Shown: one piece after another, positions 20,915 to 29,340 of the stretch
How the letters are laid out: each line of letters opens with the position of its first letter
Position numbering within the stretch: position 1 is the first letter of the stretch
DNA from: a virus
DNA: 32,124 nucleotides
Reading direction: 5' to 3' (one strand)
IMG/VR virus record: IMGVR_UViG_3300037325_000222
Coordinates: 1-32,124 of that record
Made by a program: the position numbers and the translations under genes
Notes under the pieces: model-generated
Seen by the model: the letters and a program-made list of their open reading frames with translations, nothing else
Database searches by the model: none
What the model was told of the DNA's origin: nothing

Positions 20915-21125
20915 AGTCACAATAATTCAGTCAATCGCAGGCAGCGGATTTACCTATCAATCTGGCGAACAGGTTGATTTGCCGGAGCTGTTAGCGAAGA
21001 CCTGGACGGATCGCGGACTAGCGGAATACCTGGATAATGCGGAGGGCTTGACGCCCTCCGCAACGCCAGCAAAACGCGCCCGGAAAAGCATTAGCCGTAA
21101 ACCCGAAAAGATAGAAAAGCGATAA
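20901..21125 (+). CDS. small protein after the capsid gene, unknown function
   Basis: A 74-residue product starting MPLRKVTIIQSIAGSGFTY. An N-terminal beta-like segment (SGFTYQSGEQVDLPELLAKT) is followed by a strongly basic tail (PAKRARKSISRKPEKIEKR). It overlaps the capsid gene by 14 nt and the next gene by TAATG. The position suggests a capsid accessory or decoration role; nothing more specific can be read. Confidence 0.75.
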   Translation: MPLRKVTIIQSIAGSGFTYQSGEQVDLPELLAKTWTDRGLAEYLDNAEGLTPSATPAKRARKSISRKPEKIEKR

Positions 21126-21655
21126 TGTACGGAGTATCTACGATCATAAACATAATTGGGGCCGAACCCGTGACGTTGGCTGAGGTAAAAGAACACCTAC
21201 GGGTGGACTTTGATACAGACGATGTAACGATTTTAGCCCTGATTGGCGCGGCTCGTGGATATTGTGAAAACTATATTGGTTTCATTCTTTGCCTACAAAC
21301 TAGATTTACGTTGTTTACTCGGTTTGAAGATTTTAAATTGTACGGTCCTGCCGTTTCAATTCAATCCATTACCTACCGCGACGAACTAAAGGAACAAGTT
21401 ACCCTACCTGCTGACGATTACGAGTTTACGCCCAGCAAAGTTTGCGACCTGTACCCTGCCGACAAATGGCCAATTGGTGACCGCATTAAGGTCACTTATA
21501 CTGCTGGCTATGAACCTGAAAACGTGCCGCGCCAGATCAAGCAAGCTATGCTTTTATTGATTAGCGGCTGGTACGAAAACCCTGCCGATTCTGTACGAAG
21601 ATTCCCAACAGCGTCAAAGGCGATACTTGATATGGAACGTGTTACAATTTTATAG
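21125..21655 (+). CDS. head-tail connector, gp6-like
   Basis: A 176-residue product. EPVTLAEVKEHLRVDFDTDD (15-34) is the hallmark start of gp6-like connectors (LA-E-K-HLR-D.....D...L..LI..A), followed by ARGYCENYIGFIL, a strand region with PADDYEF, VTYTAGYEP and a C-terminal helix (IKQAMLLLISGWYENP). Binds the portal as the first connector ring. Starts at the TAATG overlap with the previous gene. Confidence 0.9.
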   Translation: MYGVSTIINIIGAEPVTLAEVKEHLRVDFDTDDVTILALIGAARGYCENYIGFILCLQTRFTLFTRFEDFKLYGPAVSIQSITYRDELKEQVTLPADDYEFTPSKVCDLYPADKWPIGDRIKVTYTAGYEPENVPRQIKQAMLLLISGWYENPADSVRRFPTASKAILDMERVTIL

Positions 21656-21656
21656 C

Positions 21657-22001
21657 ATGGACGCAATTGGAAAAATGAATACCAGGCTGACGGTGCAAGG
21701 GTTTACTGTTGCTCGTGATGCTGAGGGCGGGGAGGTCAAAACGTGGACCGACCGATTTATTACCTACGCAGGTGCTGAATTTATGCCTGTTGGAAGCGAT
21801 GAAAAGTTTACTTCCGACCAAATAACCACCCGCACCTCTGTGCGCTTTACGATCCGAAAGGGCGACCGCGAAATCAGCACAAAAGAGCGATTGGTTTACG
21901 ATGGCAAGATTTATGAAATAGATTCAGTTTTGCCAATTGGAATGCGTCAGGTTTACCTATTAATTGACGCATTCCAAATAGGGGAAAATAAAACTATCTA
22001 A
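21657..22001 (+). CDS. head-tail adaptor / head closure protein (SPP1 gp16-like)
   Basis: A 114-residue product from the ATG at 21657, one base after the connector stop; an upstream in-frame start at 21627 overlaps the connector. IGKMNTRLTVQGFTVARDAE followed by GGEVKTWTDRF is the family pattern (IG.LN.R...Q......D..GG....W), and the end has ERLVYDGKIYEIDSVL and RQVYLLIDAF. It forms the second connector ring that closes the head. Confidence 0.85.
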   Translation: MDAIGKMNTRLTVQGFTVARDAEGGEVKTWTDRFITYAGAEFMPVGSDEKFTSDQITTRTSVRFTIRKGDREISTKERLVYDGKIYEIDSVLPIGMRQVYLLIDAFQIGENKTI

Positions 22002-22002
22002 T

Positions 22003-22503
22003 ATGCCAAGCGTAGGGAATAGCGCAAGCACAAATGCGCAGATTACTAGCTTTCTCAGGAAGGTGAAGTTGTCAACGGACGACTTTGATAAAAAGACAAA
22101 GAAGAAAATACTTGCCCGCGCAACTCGGCCCCTTGTAAAAGCCGCCAGAACCCTTGCTCCTAAATCCACAAAGACGCATTACAGATATACGTCAGGCAGC
22201 CGAATCAAGTACAATCCTGGCAACCTGCGCAGATCAATTAAAAGGATTCAGCTAAATAAGTCAACAGACGTTTTTGTTGGCCCTCAATTCGCAAAGCAAA
22301 GGGTTATGGAATACGGCGGACCTGGCCAGCCTACCGATGCGTATTACGCCGCAATGGTTTTCGGATCAGCGCAACGATTCAACGCAAAAGTCTTGGCACC
22401 TGCGCTTGCCGCCACATCTTCAACTATTATATCAGAAGTTGAAAAAGCCGGCCTTGCAGCAATCAAAAACCACGCCAATACTCGCGGCATTAAAATTACT
22501 TAA
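22003..22503 (+). CDS. tail completion protein, HK97 gp10-like
   Basis: A 166-residue product. The basic helix RATRPLVKAARTLAPKSTKT and the following GNLRRSIKRI, then VFVGPQFAK and MEYGGPGQPTDAYY, fit HK97 gp10-type proteins (A.P..TG.L..SI......, GP...A...E.G). Takes part in joining tail to head. Placed in the usual order between adaptor and tail terminator. Confidence 0.9.
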   Translation: MPSVGNSASTNAQITSFLRKVKLSTDDFDKKTKKKILARATRPLVKAARTLAPKSTKTHYRYTSGSRIKYNPGNLRRSIKRIQLNKSTDVFVGPQFAKQRVMEYGGPGQPTDAYYAAMVFGSAQRFNAKVLAPALAATSSTIISEVEKAGLAAIKNHANTRGIKIT

Positions 22504-22893
22504 ATGAACCCAGAGACAGGGATATACGAAATGCTGCGGGACAATACGCAATTAAACAACCTGGTTGCTGGCCGGGTATATCCCTCTATTGCGCCACAAA
22601 ACGCTGTGGCTCCTTACGTGCTGATTCAACAAGTAGAGGAATCAGAGCAACAAACGCAAGATGGCCCTATATCGGACGGGTGGACTTTCAATGTGGCCAG
22701 TATTGCAGCCGATAACGCAACTGTACGAGCGGTTTCCAGGGCGGTAAAAACTGCGTTGAATTGGAAGGTCAAGCAATTGGCCGAAGGCAATAAAATACGC
22801 ACCAGGTTCGACGATGAATCAGATGCATCATACGATAACGACCAACAATATTTTCAAATTATCCAGCCTTACCGGGCGCGGGTTACAACCTAA
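22504..22893 (+). CDS. tail terminator/completion protein, DUF3168-like
   Basis: A 129-residue product. ETGIYEMLRDNTQLNNLVAG, then RVYPSIAPQNAVAPYVLIQQ matches the DUF3168 start (I...L.....L..LV..RI.P...PQ....PY..). The end (DNDQQYFQIIQPYRARVTT) is beta-rich. Members cap the tail tube. The start follows the gp10 stop directly. Confidence 0.85.
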   Translation: MNPETGIYEMLRDNTQLNNLVAGRVYPSIAPQNAVAPYVLIQQVEESEQQTQDGPISDGWTFNVASIAADNATVRAVSRAVKTALNWKVKQLAEGNKIRTRFDDESDASYDNDQQYFQIIQPYRARVTT

Positions 22894-22904
22894 ATAAAGC
22901 AATA

Positions 22905-23333
22905 ATGACCGAAACAGTAATAAACGGAACCAACCTGCGCCTGTATGTGGATGGTGATGTAGTTGGCCGCGCCACTTCTTGCAGCCTTTCTATGTCGAAA
23001 GAGCTTGCAGAAACAGTACACAAGGACAATATTGGCGGGTGGGCAACGCAAGAATCACGAAAAAAGTCGTTCAGCATTGCATTTGAGGGGTTTACCTCTG
23101 AGTTGCAAACGTTAAACTCGGTAGATGTCAAATCTAGCGCAGACCTGTTTGATATTTTCAACGCATCCACCCCTATACTCTGGAAGTTTACGACTGACGA
23201 AACGGGAGATACGCAGTACGCCGGAAGCGCGCACCTGTCCGAGCTTTCAATCAATGCTGCCGTGGAGGAAAACTCCACCACGTCCGGGTCATTCACCGGA
23301 ACGGGCGCAATCACAAAGACCACAATCGCCTAA
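22905..23333 (+). CDS. major tail tube protein, TP901-1 type
   Basis: A 142-residue product. GTNLRLYVDGDVVGRATSCS, LSMSKELAETVHKDNIGGWA, then SFSIAFEGFTSE, a helical loop (SADLFDIFNASTPILWKFTT) and SEL-SINAAVEENSTTSGSF-TGTG are the pattern of the phage tail tube family that stacks as hexamers. Located before the two chaperone frames, as in most siphoviruses. Confidence 0.9.
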   Translation: MTETVINGTNLRLYVDGDVVGRATSCSLSMSKELAETVHKDNIGGWATQESRKKSFSIAFEGFTSELQTLNSVDVKSSADLFDIFNASTPILWKFTTDETGDTQYAGSAHLSELSINAAVEENSTTSGSFTGTGAITKTTIA

Positions 23334-23334
23334 T

Positions 23335-23703
23335 ATGAAAGAAGTAACGATTGATAATCAGAAATGGCCAGTAAGGTTTGACTTTTCAGCCATTAAGCGC
23401 ATACTCCCGCTGTTTGGGTATGATTCATTGAAGGATGCTAACGATATGCTCGTTCGTATGTCTCAGATGGACATACCCCTGGACGCGGTCACCCCTATGG
23501 TCCGCGCTGTGGTTCGGTCTGGGCTAATGGCAGCAAAAGATGAGCGCGAATGCCCGACAATTGAATTCTTTGACCAGGCCATCGATGAAGATTTGCAGCT
23601 CGTTGCCAACGTCATTATTGCGATGAGTGACGCGCCCGATGAAGACGATCAGCCCCAAAAGGCAACGCCGGGAAAGCCCAAAAAACGGATTACCAAGCGG
23701 TAG
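23335..23703 (+). CDS. tail assembly chaperone, gpG-like frame
   Basis: A 122-residue product starting MKEVTIDNQKWPVRFDFSAI. A long in-frame extension upstream (to 23125) runs inside the tail tube gene and was rejected; the ATG at 23335 lies two bases after that gene's stop. The helical body binds the tape measure protein during tail assembly. Near its end the DNA carries G-GGA-AAG in the correct phase, the same heptamer as in the lambda G/T frameshift, so a fraction of ribosomes should shift to the -1 frame and make a longer G-T protein (to 24014). Confidence 0.85.
   Translation: MKEVTIDNQKWPVRFDFSAIKRILPLFGYDSLKDANDMLVRMSQMDIPLDAVTPMVRAVVRSGLMAAKDERECPTIEFFDQAIDEDLQLVANVIIAMSDAPDEDDQPQKATPGKPKKRITKR
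23670..23676 (+). promoter_or_regulatory. programmed -1 ribosomal frameshift site G-GGA-AAG
   Basis: The heptamer is read as G GGA AAG in the gpG frame (codons CCG GGA AAG). A -1 slip gives GGG AAA and continues GCC CAA AAA ACG without a stop into the T frame. It is the same heptamer, in the same phase, as in phage lambda. An A-rich run follows closely (23680-23685). Confidence 0.8.
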
Positions 23704-24014
23704 CCCTTGTGCACCTAGGCTTATCGTTGGACGACTTTGACCGCCTGACCATACCCGAGTTTTTCGACGCGGTAAAGGTCAGGCGGGACATGGACAATAT
23801 GAGCCTTCAGCAAACTAGAATGGTGATGTACGCAGCAATGCGGCCACACTATAAAAAGCTGAACATTACCGACATATTGCCCTTGCCTGGTGATAAACCT
23901 GCGTCAGCTCGTCGCATATTGACAGCAGAAGAGGAAGAGCTACAATTATCGACTATTGCCCGCATGGACGCGGAGGCAAAAGCCGACCACCGTAAATCAA
24001 ATGCCAAAATCTGA
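23676..24014 (+). CDS. tail assembly chaperone, gpT-like frame (made as a G-T fusion)
   Basis: The -1 frame is open from the slippery site to 24014 and adds 113 codons to the chaperone. The product contains HLGLSLDDFDRLTIPEFFDA, the family's L..GL....F..LT..EF motif, and a long helical end (ILTAEEEELQLSTIARMD). A GTG at 23709 exists but lies after a natural fusion point, so independent initiation is not needed. The end overlaps the tape measure start by 14 nt. Confidence 0.85.
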   Translation, partial: AQKTDYQAVALVHLGLSLDDFDRLTIPEFFDAVKVRRDMDNMSLQQTRMVMYAAMRPHYKKLNITDILPLPGDKPASARRILTAEEEELQLSTIARMDAEAKADHRKSNAKI

Positions 24015-26613
24015 CCTCTTAATACGACTCGGTACTGACCTTTCCCAATTAGGGGCTGGCCTAAATCGTGCTGAAAAGCAATTAAAACAATTCGGTTTTA
24101 AGGCTGAGGCAATTGGCCAGCAGCTCAGTACTAGGGTTTCTTTGCCTATTATTGCAATAGGCGGTGCTGCGGTTAAAACATTTGCAGAATTTGATCGGCT
24201 AGAGAAGGGTCTTGCGGCACTTGGCGGGTCTGCAAGTGCGGGCCAAGAAGCCTTTAAGCGATTAAACGCAATTGTCCTTGATACAAGGACTACGCTAGAC
24301 CTAAAGACCGCCGCATTGGGCGAACAACGTTTAGTGGGCGCAGGCCTTGCGGCTGCTGAGGCGGAGCGCACTATTAAACAGCTCGGTATTGCCGCGACCG
24401 TGTCCGGATCGTCTATTGACGACGTGGGAGGAGTGCTGCGCCAATTCAATCAAATAATTGGTAAATCTAAGATTGAGCAGGAAGACCTTAATACTATATT
24501 GGACCGAATGCCTGCGCTTGGTGCTGTCATTAAAGAGGAATTTGGCTCAGGAACAGCGGAAGGAATACGTGCCACAGGCATTAGTATGGAGGAGTTTGTT
24601 TCTAGGCTGACAGACGCCATTGAACAAAACGAGAAGTTCCAAAACGTTCAGGGTGGCCTCGCTAAGTCTTTTGAATCCTTTGCAAATGCCGTTCAGGTGG
24701 GCATAAAGCCCCTTGGCGAGGCCATTGCAAAAGCATTAAATCTTGAGGCCAACCTAGCCCGGCTTGGCGACTTTGTTGGCAAAGTGTCACAAGGCTTTGC
24801 TGATCTAAATCCAAACGTGCAAAGGTTTATAGTTTTTAGCGCGGCGGGTGCTGCGGCCATTGGTCCTTTATTTTTGGGCCTTGGTGCCGCAGCAAAGTCT
24901 TTGCCTTTGCTAGTGTCGGGTTTTAAATTACTTGCAGCCCCGGCCGGTGTTGTATTAAAACTATTAAAGCCAATTAGCGCGACAATTGGCCTTATTATTC
25001 CGGGCGGTGGAATAGGGTCAGTTGTTAAATTTGCTAATGCCTTTAGCGGCCTTGGCAAGGTTATAGCGGTTGTTACTAGCCCAATTGGCATTGCGGTTGG
25101 GGTAATGGCCGCGCTCGCAATTGGGTTTAAACGAGCCTATGATCGTAGCGAGTTCTTTAGGTCGCAACTTGGCAGATTGGGCGAAGTGTTTTCTGCCGTA
25201 GGCGGCTTTATTGGCGGCCTGGTATCAAGAGTATTGCCGGACATGGGCGTGGCCTTTAAGTCCGTAGGCGGCGTTTTTAATGCTGTTTTTGCGGTAATAG
25301 GTGGTATTATATCTGGCGTTATTGAGGGGTTTTTATCCCTTGTAGAGGTAGTAAAAAGCGTTGCATCTGCAATATCTTCGTTTGTGTCGGGGGATTTTAA
25401 ATCTGCCTTAGAAAGTGCTAAAAACGCTTTTGACCTGACGCTTGGCGGTGGCGCAGGCCGCAACGTTGCAAACGCTTTTGTTACGACCTTTAGGGAGACG
25501 CTGAACGGGGGGCTGGAAAGAGTGGTGGCTAGTCAAGCGGTAAGAAACTTTGCGGGCCTTATTGGCGGCTTTACTGCCGAGCAGGACGCTATTTTGCCGC
25601 AAGGCATTGTAGCCCCTGAGCGCGTGGAAGCGGAAAGAAATACATTTGCCGCGCCAGCGGGCGACCCGGTACGAAACGTGCCTACTGCCATATCCGCGCT
25701 ATCTGATGAAGTAGTCCAGTTAACCGATGAAGGCAGCAAGAAAATTAGCGCTTTTTTCAATGAGTTTGTTGCGGCCGCGGCCAATGTTGAGTTCTTGCAA
25801 GGGAGGCTAAAAGGACTGACCGCAACACCCGTGTCCATTGGGTCTATTGACCAGCTGGAGCGCACCAGGTTGGTAATGCAGGAAATTGGCGAAGAAATAC
25901 GCGACAACCTGGGTACTGCCTTAGAGGAAACAGACGCAAAAGCCAGGTTCTTCGGAAAGGGATTTGACGCGCTTGCAGAAAAGATAACGCTCACAAAGGA
26001 GGCCATGCAAACCGCGTATGAGGATGGCTTTTTACCCACCGACGAAATTGTAGTACAGTTGCAAGAACGCCTATTGCAATTTCAGGACGCGCAGGACGGC
26101 GTTACAACGAAATTCGGAGAAATGGCCTCAGCAATAGAAGTATTGAGGGCGGTATCTGGCACCGCGTTCGATACTGTTGCGTCTGCAATGGCCAGGGGGG
26201 AAAGTGCCGTAACGGCTTTTGGTAGGGCGGTAGTGTCTGCTGTTCGAGACGCTATTTCGGCCGAGATAAAACTTGCTGTTGCTACCCAGGTGGCAAGTGC
26301 GCTAAAGTCCGTTCCTTTCCCTTTCAATATCGCGCTGGCCGCAGCTGCCGGGGCGGGTGCTTCAGCTTTATTTTCGTCCGCGCTGAATGGCCTAAACATC
26401 CCCGCGCTTGCGGCTGGAGGTATTACAACAGGCCCGCAACTTGCGCTGATTGGCGAGGCCGGGCCCGAGGCTGTGGTGCCGCTGGATCGGTTGGAAAGTA
26501 TGATAAATATGGGTGGAAACAATCGCCAGCAAGCAGGTGGCGACGTGCGGTTTTATATTAGTGGTGATGCGCTTGAAGGCGTTTTGCGGAATTCAAACTA
26601 CAATAGAACCTAG
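24001..26613 (+). CDS. tail tape measure protein
   Basis: An 870-residue product from the ATG at 24001 (MPKSDLLIRLGTDLSQLGAG); an earlier frame opening at 23956 lies inside the chaperone gene. The N-terminus is coiled coil (AGLNRAEKQLKQFGFKAEA), the centre has hydrophobic stretches (about residues 280-325, 365-390 and 425-460), and the end carries LAAGGITTGPQLALIGEAGP-EAVVPLDR, the typical C-terminal motif of the family. With about 0.15 nm per residue the tail would be near 130 nm. No lysozyme or peptidase domain is visible. Confidence 0.95.
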   Translation: MPKSDLLIRLGTDLSQLGAGLNRAEKQLKQFGFKAEAIGQQLSTRVSLPIIAIGGAAVKTFAEFDRLEKGLAALGGSASAGQEAFKRLNAIVLDTRTTLDLKTAALGEQRLVGAGLAAAEAERTIKQLGIAATVSGSSIDDVGGVLRQFNQIIGKSKIEQEDLNTILDRMPALGAVIKEEFGSGTAEGIRATGISMEEFVSRLTDAIEQNEKFQNVQGGLAKSFESFANAVQVGIKPLGEAIAKALNLEANLARLGDFVGKVSQGFADLNPNVQRFIVFSAAGAAAIGPLFLGLGAAAKSLPLLVSGFKLLAAPAGVVLKLLKPISATIGLIIPGGGIGSVVKFANAFSGLGKVIAVVTSPIGIAVGVMAALAIGFKRAYDRSEFFRSQLGRLGEVFSAVGGFIGGLVSRVLPDMGVAFKSVGGVFNAVFAVIGGIISGVIEGFLSLVEVVKSVASAISSFVSGDFKSALESAKNAFDLTLGGGAGRNVANAFVTTFRETLNGGLERVVASQAVRNFAGLIGGFTAEQDAILPQGIVAPERVEAERNTFAAPAGDPVRNVPTAISALSDEVVQLTDEGSKKISAFFNEFVAAAANVEFLQGRLKGLTATPVSIGSIDQLERTRLVMQEIGEEIRDNLGTALEETDAKARFFGKGFDALAEKITLTKEAMQTAYEDGFLPTDEIVVQLQERLLQFQDAQDGVTTKFGEMASAIEVLRAVSGTAFDTVASAMARGESAVTAFGRAVVSAVRDAISAEIKLAVATQVASALKSVPFPFNIALAAAAGAGASALFSSALNGLNIPALAAGGITTGPQLALIGEAGPEAVVPLDRLESMINMGGNNRQQAGGDVRFYISGDALEGVLRNSNYNRT

Positions 26614-29340
26614 ATGGCTACTGTAATAAACACAAGCATAGTAAGCCTTGCGGGCGTAACGTACAATATCTACTTAGATAATGGCGCACCTAGTGACGCA
26701 GGCGTAGATTTAAGCATTCGCGACGCGTCAATCGCGTACAAGGATGATATTACAGAGATAGACGCTCGGATCATAACAGGAAAGCAAACGGTTACTTTTA
26801 CTGTCAACACCCTAGCGGAAGCCGCTATATTCAAGGGCATGGTGGAGGCTGTTGAGCTGCAATATCGCTTGAGAATTCACAAAGGGGCAGATTTGTGGTG
26901 GGTTGGATTTGTAATTTTAGACTTTGTCACAGAGGACTTTGGCGGATTTCCAAAGGATTTTAAGGTGGTGGCAACGGATGGAATTGCCCGGCTCAAAACA
27001 ATTGATTACGATCACGGAGACTTAGCCGAGCAGGTGACAATAAAAGATTACCTGTTCCGCATATTTGAACAAATACCCCTGGCTGACTACTACGCTACAG
27101 GCGTGGAATACCTGCGAATACATACAAACCTTTGGCCTGAAGGATTGACGCCAACCACCGCTATTAGCCAGATTGACCGGCTTCGGTTATCTGTAAAAGC
27201 ATTACGAACGGTAGATGATCGGGGCAACCTTTCATTTCGTACCTATTACGAGGTGTTGATTGAAATCCTAACGCTGCTTGGTTGCCGCCTAGTGTACAGC
27301 CAGGGGAGGTATGTCATAGCAGAATTAACCAGCTACGCACAGGCAACAGACACAAACGCCAGCGCAACAGCTAACGACATAAACTTTCACCGATACGATA
27401 TTGGCGGGACGTTGTTGGCCCCAATAAACGCTATTAGCTGGCTTGTTTATTCTAATCAAATAGGCAATTTACAGGACGACGACGCGGTAGTGCTTGCGGG
27501 CGGCAAGATAACCTACCTCCCACCCCTGCAAGGTGTCGATTTGATTTACCGACATTTCACTAGGCAAAACATTACCCCGGGCCTTATCGGTGAACCTGTT
27601 GGGCTGTCCGCGCCATTCGCGGAGATTAACAATTTTGGAACGGACGGCGGCGCGGGGCGCATCATGGTGTCGGGCACTATTTCAGGCACTATTGTAGATG
27701 CGGACGGCGACCCGGTAGAAATGCCCAATGCTTTTTATCTGTTTGCCATTCAGCTCGTTATTGTTGACGAAGACGATGTAACAGAGGGGGTTAGCCTTAG
27801 CCGGTCCTATACTGTTTCAAGCGCAGGGGTAACGCATTCAGCAATTACATGGAATACTAATAATCCCGACCAGTTGGCTTATTTCCATGTTCTGACCGAC
27901 AATAACCCTGCTGTTGAGGCTAGTTTTTCCTTTACTACTCCAATCGTGCCAAGGGCGGGACGGCTGCGTTTTAGGGTTACCGCCATTGGGCTTTTTAGGT
28001 TTAATAATTCTGGCCAACAAACCATTGTCGATCGTAATGTGGTCGCCAGTATTACTGGCCTTAGTATGGAGTCTTTGCTATCTGGATCAATAGAGGATCA
28101 GTATGTTGAAACCCTTTTTGAGCCGAGAACCGACGGGGGCGGCGCAAACTCTGTACTCCTTGAACGCACGATGTTATTTGGCGATGGCCCGGGCGACAAC
28201 ACCTTTGGGCGCATAGAGTACAGCCCAAACGGCACGGCGTGGGAGCGCACAACCGGGTGGAGGCGGTGGGCAGGTGGCGCATACCTTAATACTGTTCCTG
28301 CCGAGCTGGGAGCCTTACGCTCACAAGCAATCCTGAACTTGCAAAAAACTACGCGGCAACGACTAGACATATCTTTGATTGCGCCGGACTACAATCCCGA
28401 GTTTCTGTTTGGGTGCGGTGATGATTTGTTCATGATGCAGGCCGCTACGCTTGACCTAGCAAGGGATGAATGGCGGGGCCGATGGGTTGAGGTGGCGGGC
28501 AATTTTGTGTTTTATGTCGATGATGGTACGCCAATCACTGTTAGTGGTAGTGGAGTTGGTTTTGACCCGCCGCCACCAGCACCGCCACCGCCGCCAACAC
28601 CGCCGACCCAGCCTGATGGTCCAGGCGGCGTCCTTGTTGGATTGTCTAACGTCATTGATGTTTTAGGCGGATTGGTTACAGGGGGCGCAACGGTGACCAG
28701 CCTTCAAATAGACACGTCAGAGAACCCACTTTTTGCTGGCGATACTGTACGGGTGGTAAATAACGAAACAGGTCAGACGCAGGACTTTGTAATTTTGTAC
28801 GATAGCGGGTTTATTCCGGGCTTGGAATCTGATGATGGGGCTGTGCCCTATTATGTAGAAAACGAAGTGGTTTGGCTCATACCCTCCACTACTACGGTTG
28901 CTGTCGCTTCTCAAACAGCCGCGTTTGATTTACCTGTTGGTTCGTTTATTTACCCTACCGCTGCCAGTATATCACAGATTAGGGAGTTGTTTAGGGTGAA
29001 CTATAAGGACGCCGAGATACATGGTTTTAGTGATTCGTTTACGGTCGGCCTGTCCGATTGGTTTTGGAGGCCCGAGCGGCGGCAAGGGTGGCACATTCGC
29101 CGCGTACATTTTGCCTTCGCAGTCAACCCGGGCGGCACGGCAAAGGTTAATTTAAAATACTACGACGCAACTGGATTCCGGTACACAGTAGCTACCCACG
29201 ATGGCGGCGGGCTGGGCTCGGTCCAAGCGGCCAGCGTGGATATTATGCCAGGCTATTTTAGGGCTGAAGTGGAAACAGTTTCCACCAATGACATAAAAGG
29301 GCTGACCATTCACATTGAAATGATAAAAAGAATAAACTAA
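26614..29340 (+). CDS. large distal tail protein, unknown family
   Basis: A 908-residue product starting MATVINTSIVSLAGVTYNIY directly after the tape measure stop. The N-terminal third is beta-rich (VTFTVNTLAEAAIFKGMVEA, WWVGFVILDFVTEDFGGFPK) and fits the position of a distal-tail/baseplate hub protein. A proline-rich hinge (PPPPAPPPPPTPP, about residues 651-663) separates it from a C-terminal module (DVLGGLVTGGATVTSLQIDT, later VGLSDWFWRPERRQGWHIRR) that may bind a receptor or another baseplate component. No catalytic motif recognised. Confidence 0.75.
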   Translation: MATVINTSIVSLAGVTYNIYLDNGAPSDAGVDLSIRDASIAYKDDITEIDARIITGKQTVTFTVNTLAEAAIFKGMVEAVELQYRLRIHKGADLWWVGFVILDFVTEDFGGFPKDFKVVATDGIARLKTIDYDHGDLAEQVTIKDYLFRIFEQIPLADYYATGVEYLRIHTNLWPEGLTPTTAISQIDRLRLSVKALRTVDDRGNLSFRTYYEVLIEILTLLGCRLVYSQGRYVIAELTSYAQATDTNASATANDINFHRYDIGGTLLAPINAISWLVYSNQIGNLQDDDAVVLAGGKITYLPPLQGVDLIYRHFTRQNITPGLIGEPVGLSAPFAEINNFGTDGGAGRIMVSGTISGTIVDADGDPVEMPNAFYLFAIQLVIVDEDDVTEGVSLSRSYTVSSAGVTHSAITWNTNNPDQLAYFHVLTDNNPAVEASFSFTTPIVPRAGRLRFRVTAIGLFRFNNSGQQTIVDRNVVASITGLSMESLLSGSIEDQYVETLFEPRTDGGGANSVLLERTMLFGDGPGDNTFGRIEYSPNGTAWERTTGWRRWAGGAYLNTVPAELGALRSQAILNLQKTTRQRLDISLIAPDYNPEFLFGCGDDLFMMQAATLDLARDEWRGRWVEVAGNFVFYVDDGTPITVSGSGVGFDPPPPAPPPPPTPPTQPDGPGGVLVGLSNVIDVLGGLVTGGATVTSLQIDTSENPLFAGDTVRVVNNETGQTQDFVILYDSGFIPGLESDDGAVPYYVENEVVWLIPSTTTVAVASQTAAFDLPVGSFIYPTAASISQIRELFRVNYKDAEIHGFSDSFTVGLSDWFWRPERRQGWHIRRVHFAFAVNPGGTAKVNLKYYDATGFRYTVATHDGGGLGSVQAASVDIMPGYFRAEVETVSTNDIKGLTIHIEMIKRIN

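Noticed and set aside
23125-23334. 70-residue N-terminal extension of the tail chaperone
   Set aside because: It lies entirely within the tail tube gene in another frame; the ATG at 23335 follows that gene's stop directly.
23680-23686. A-rich run AAAAAAC as the frameshift site
   Set aside because: It is in the wrong phase for a clean tandem -1 slip, whereas GGGAAAG a few bases upstream is in perfect phase.
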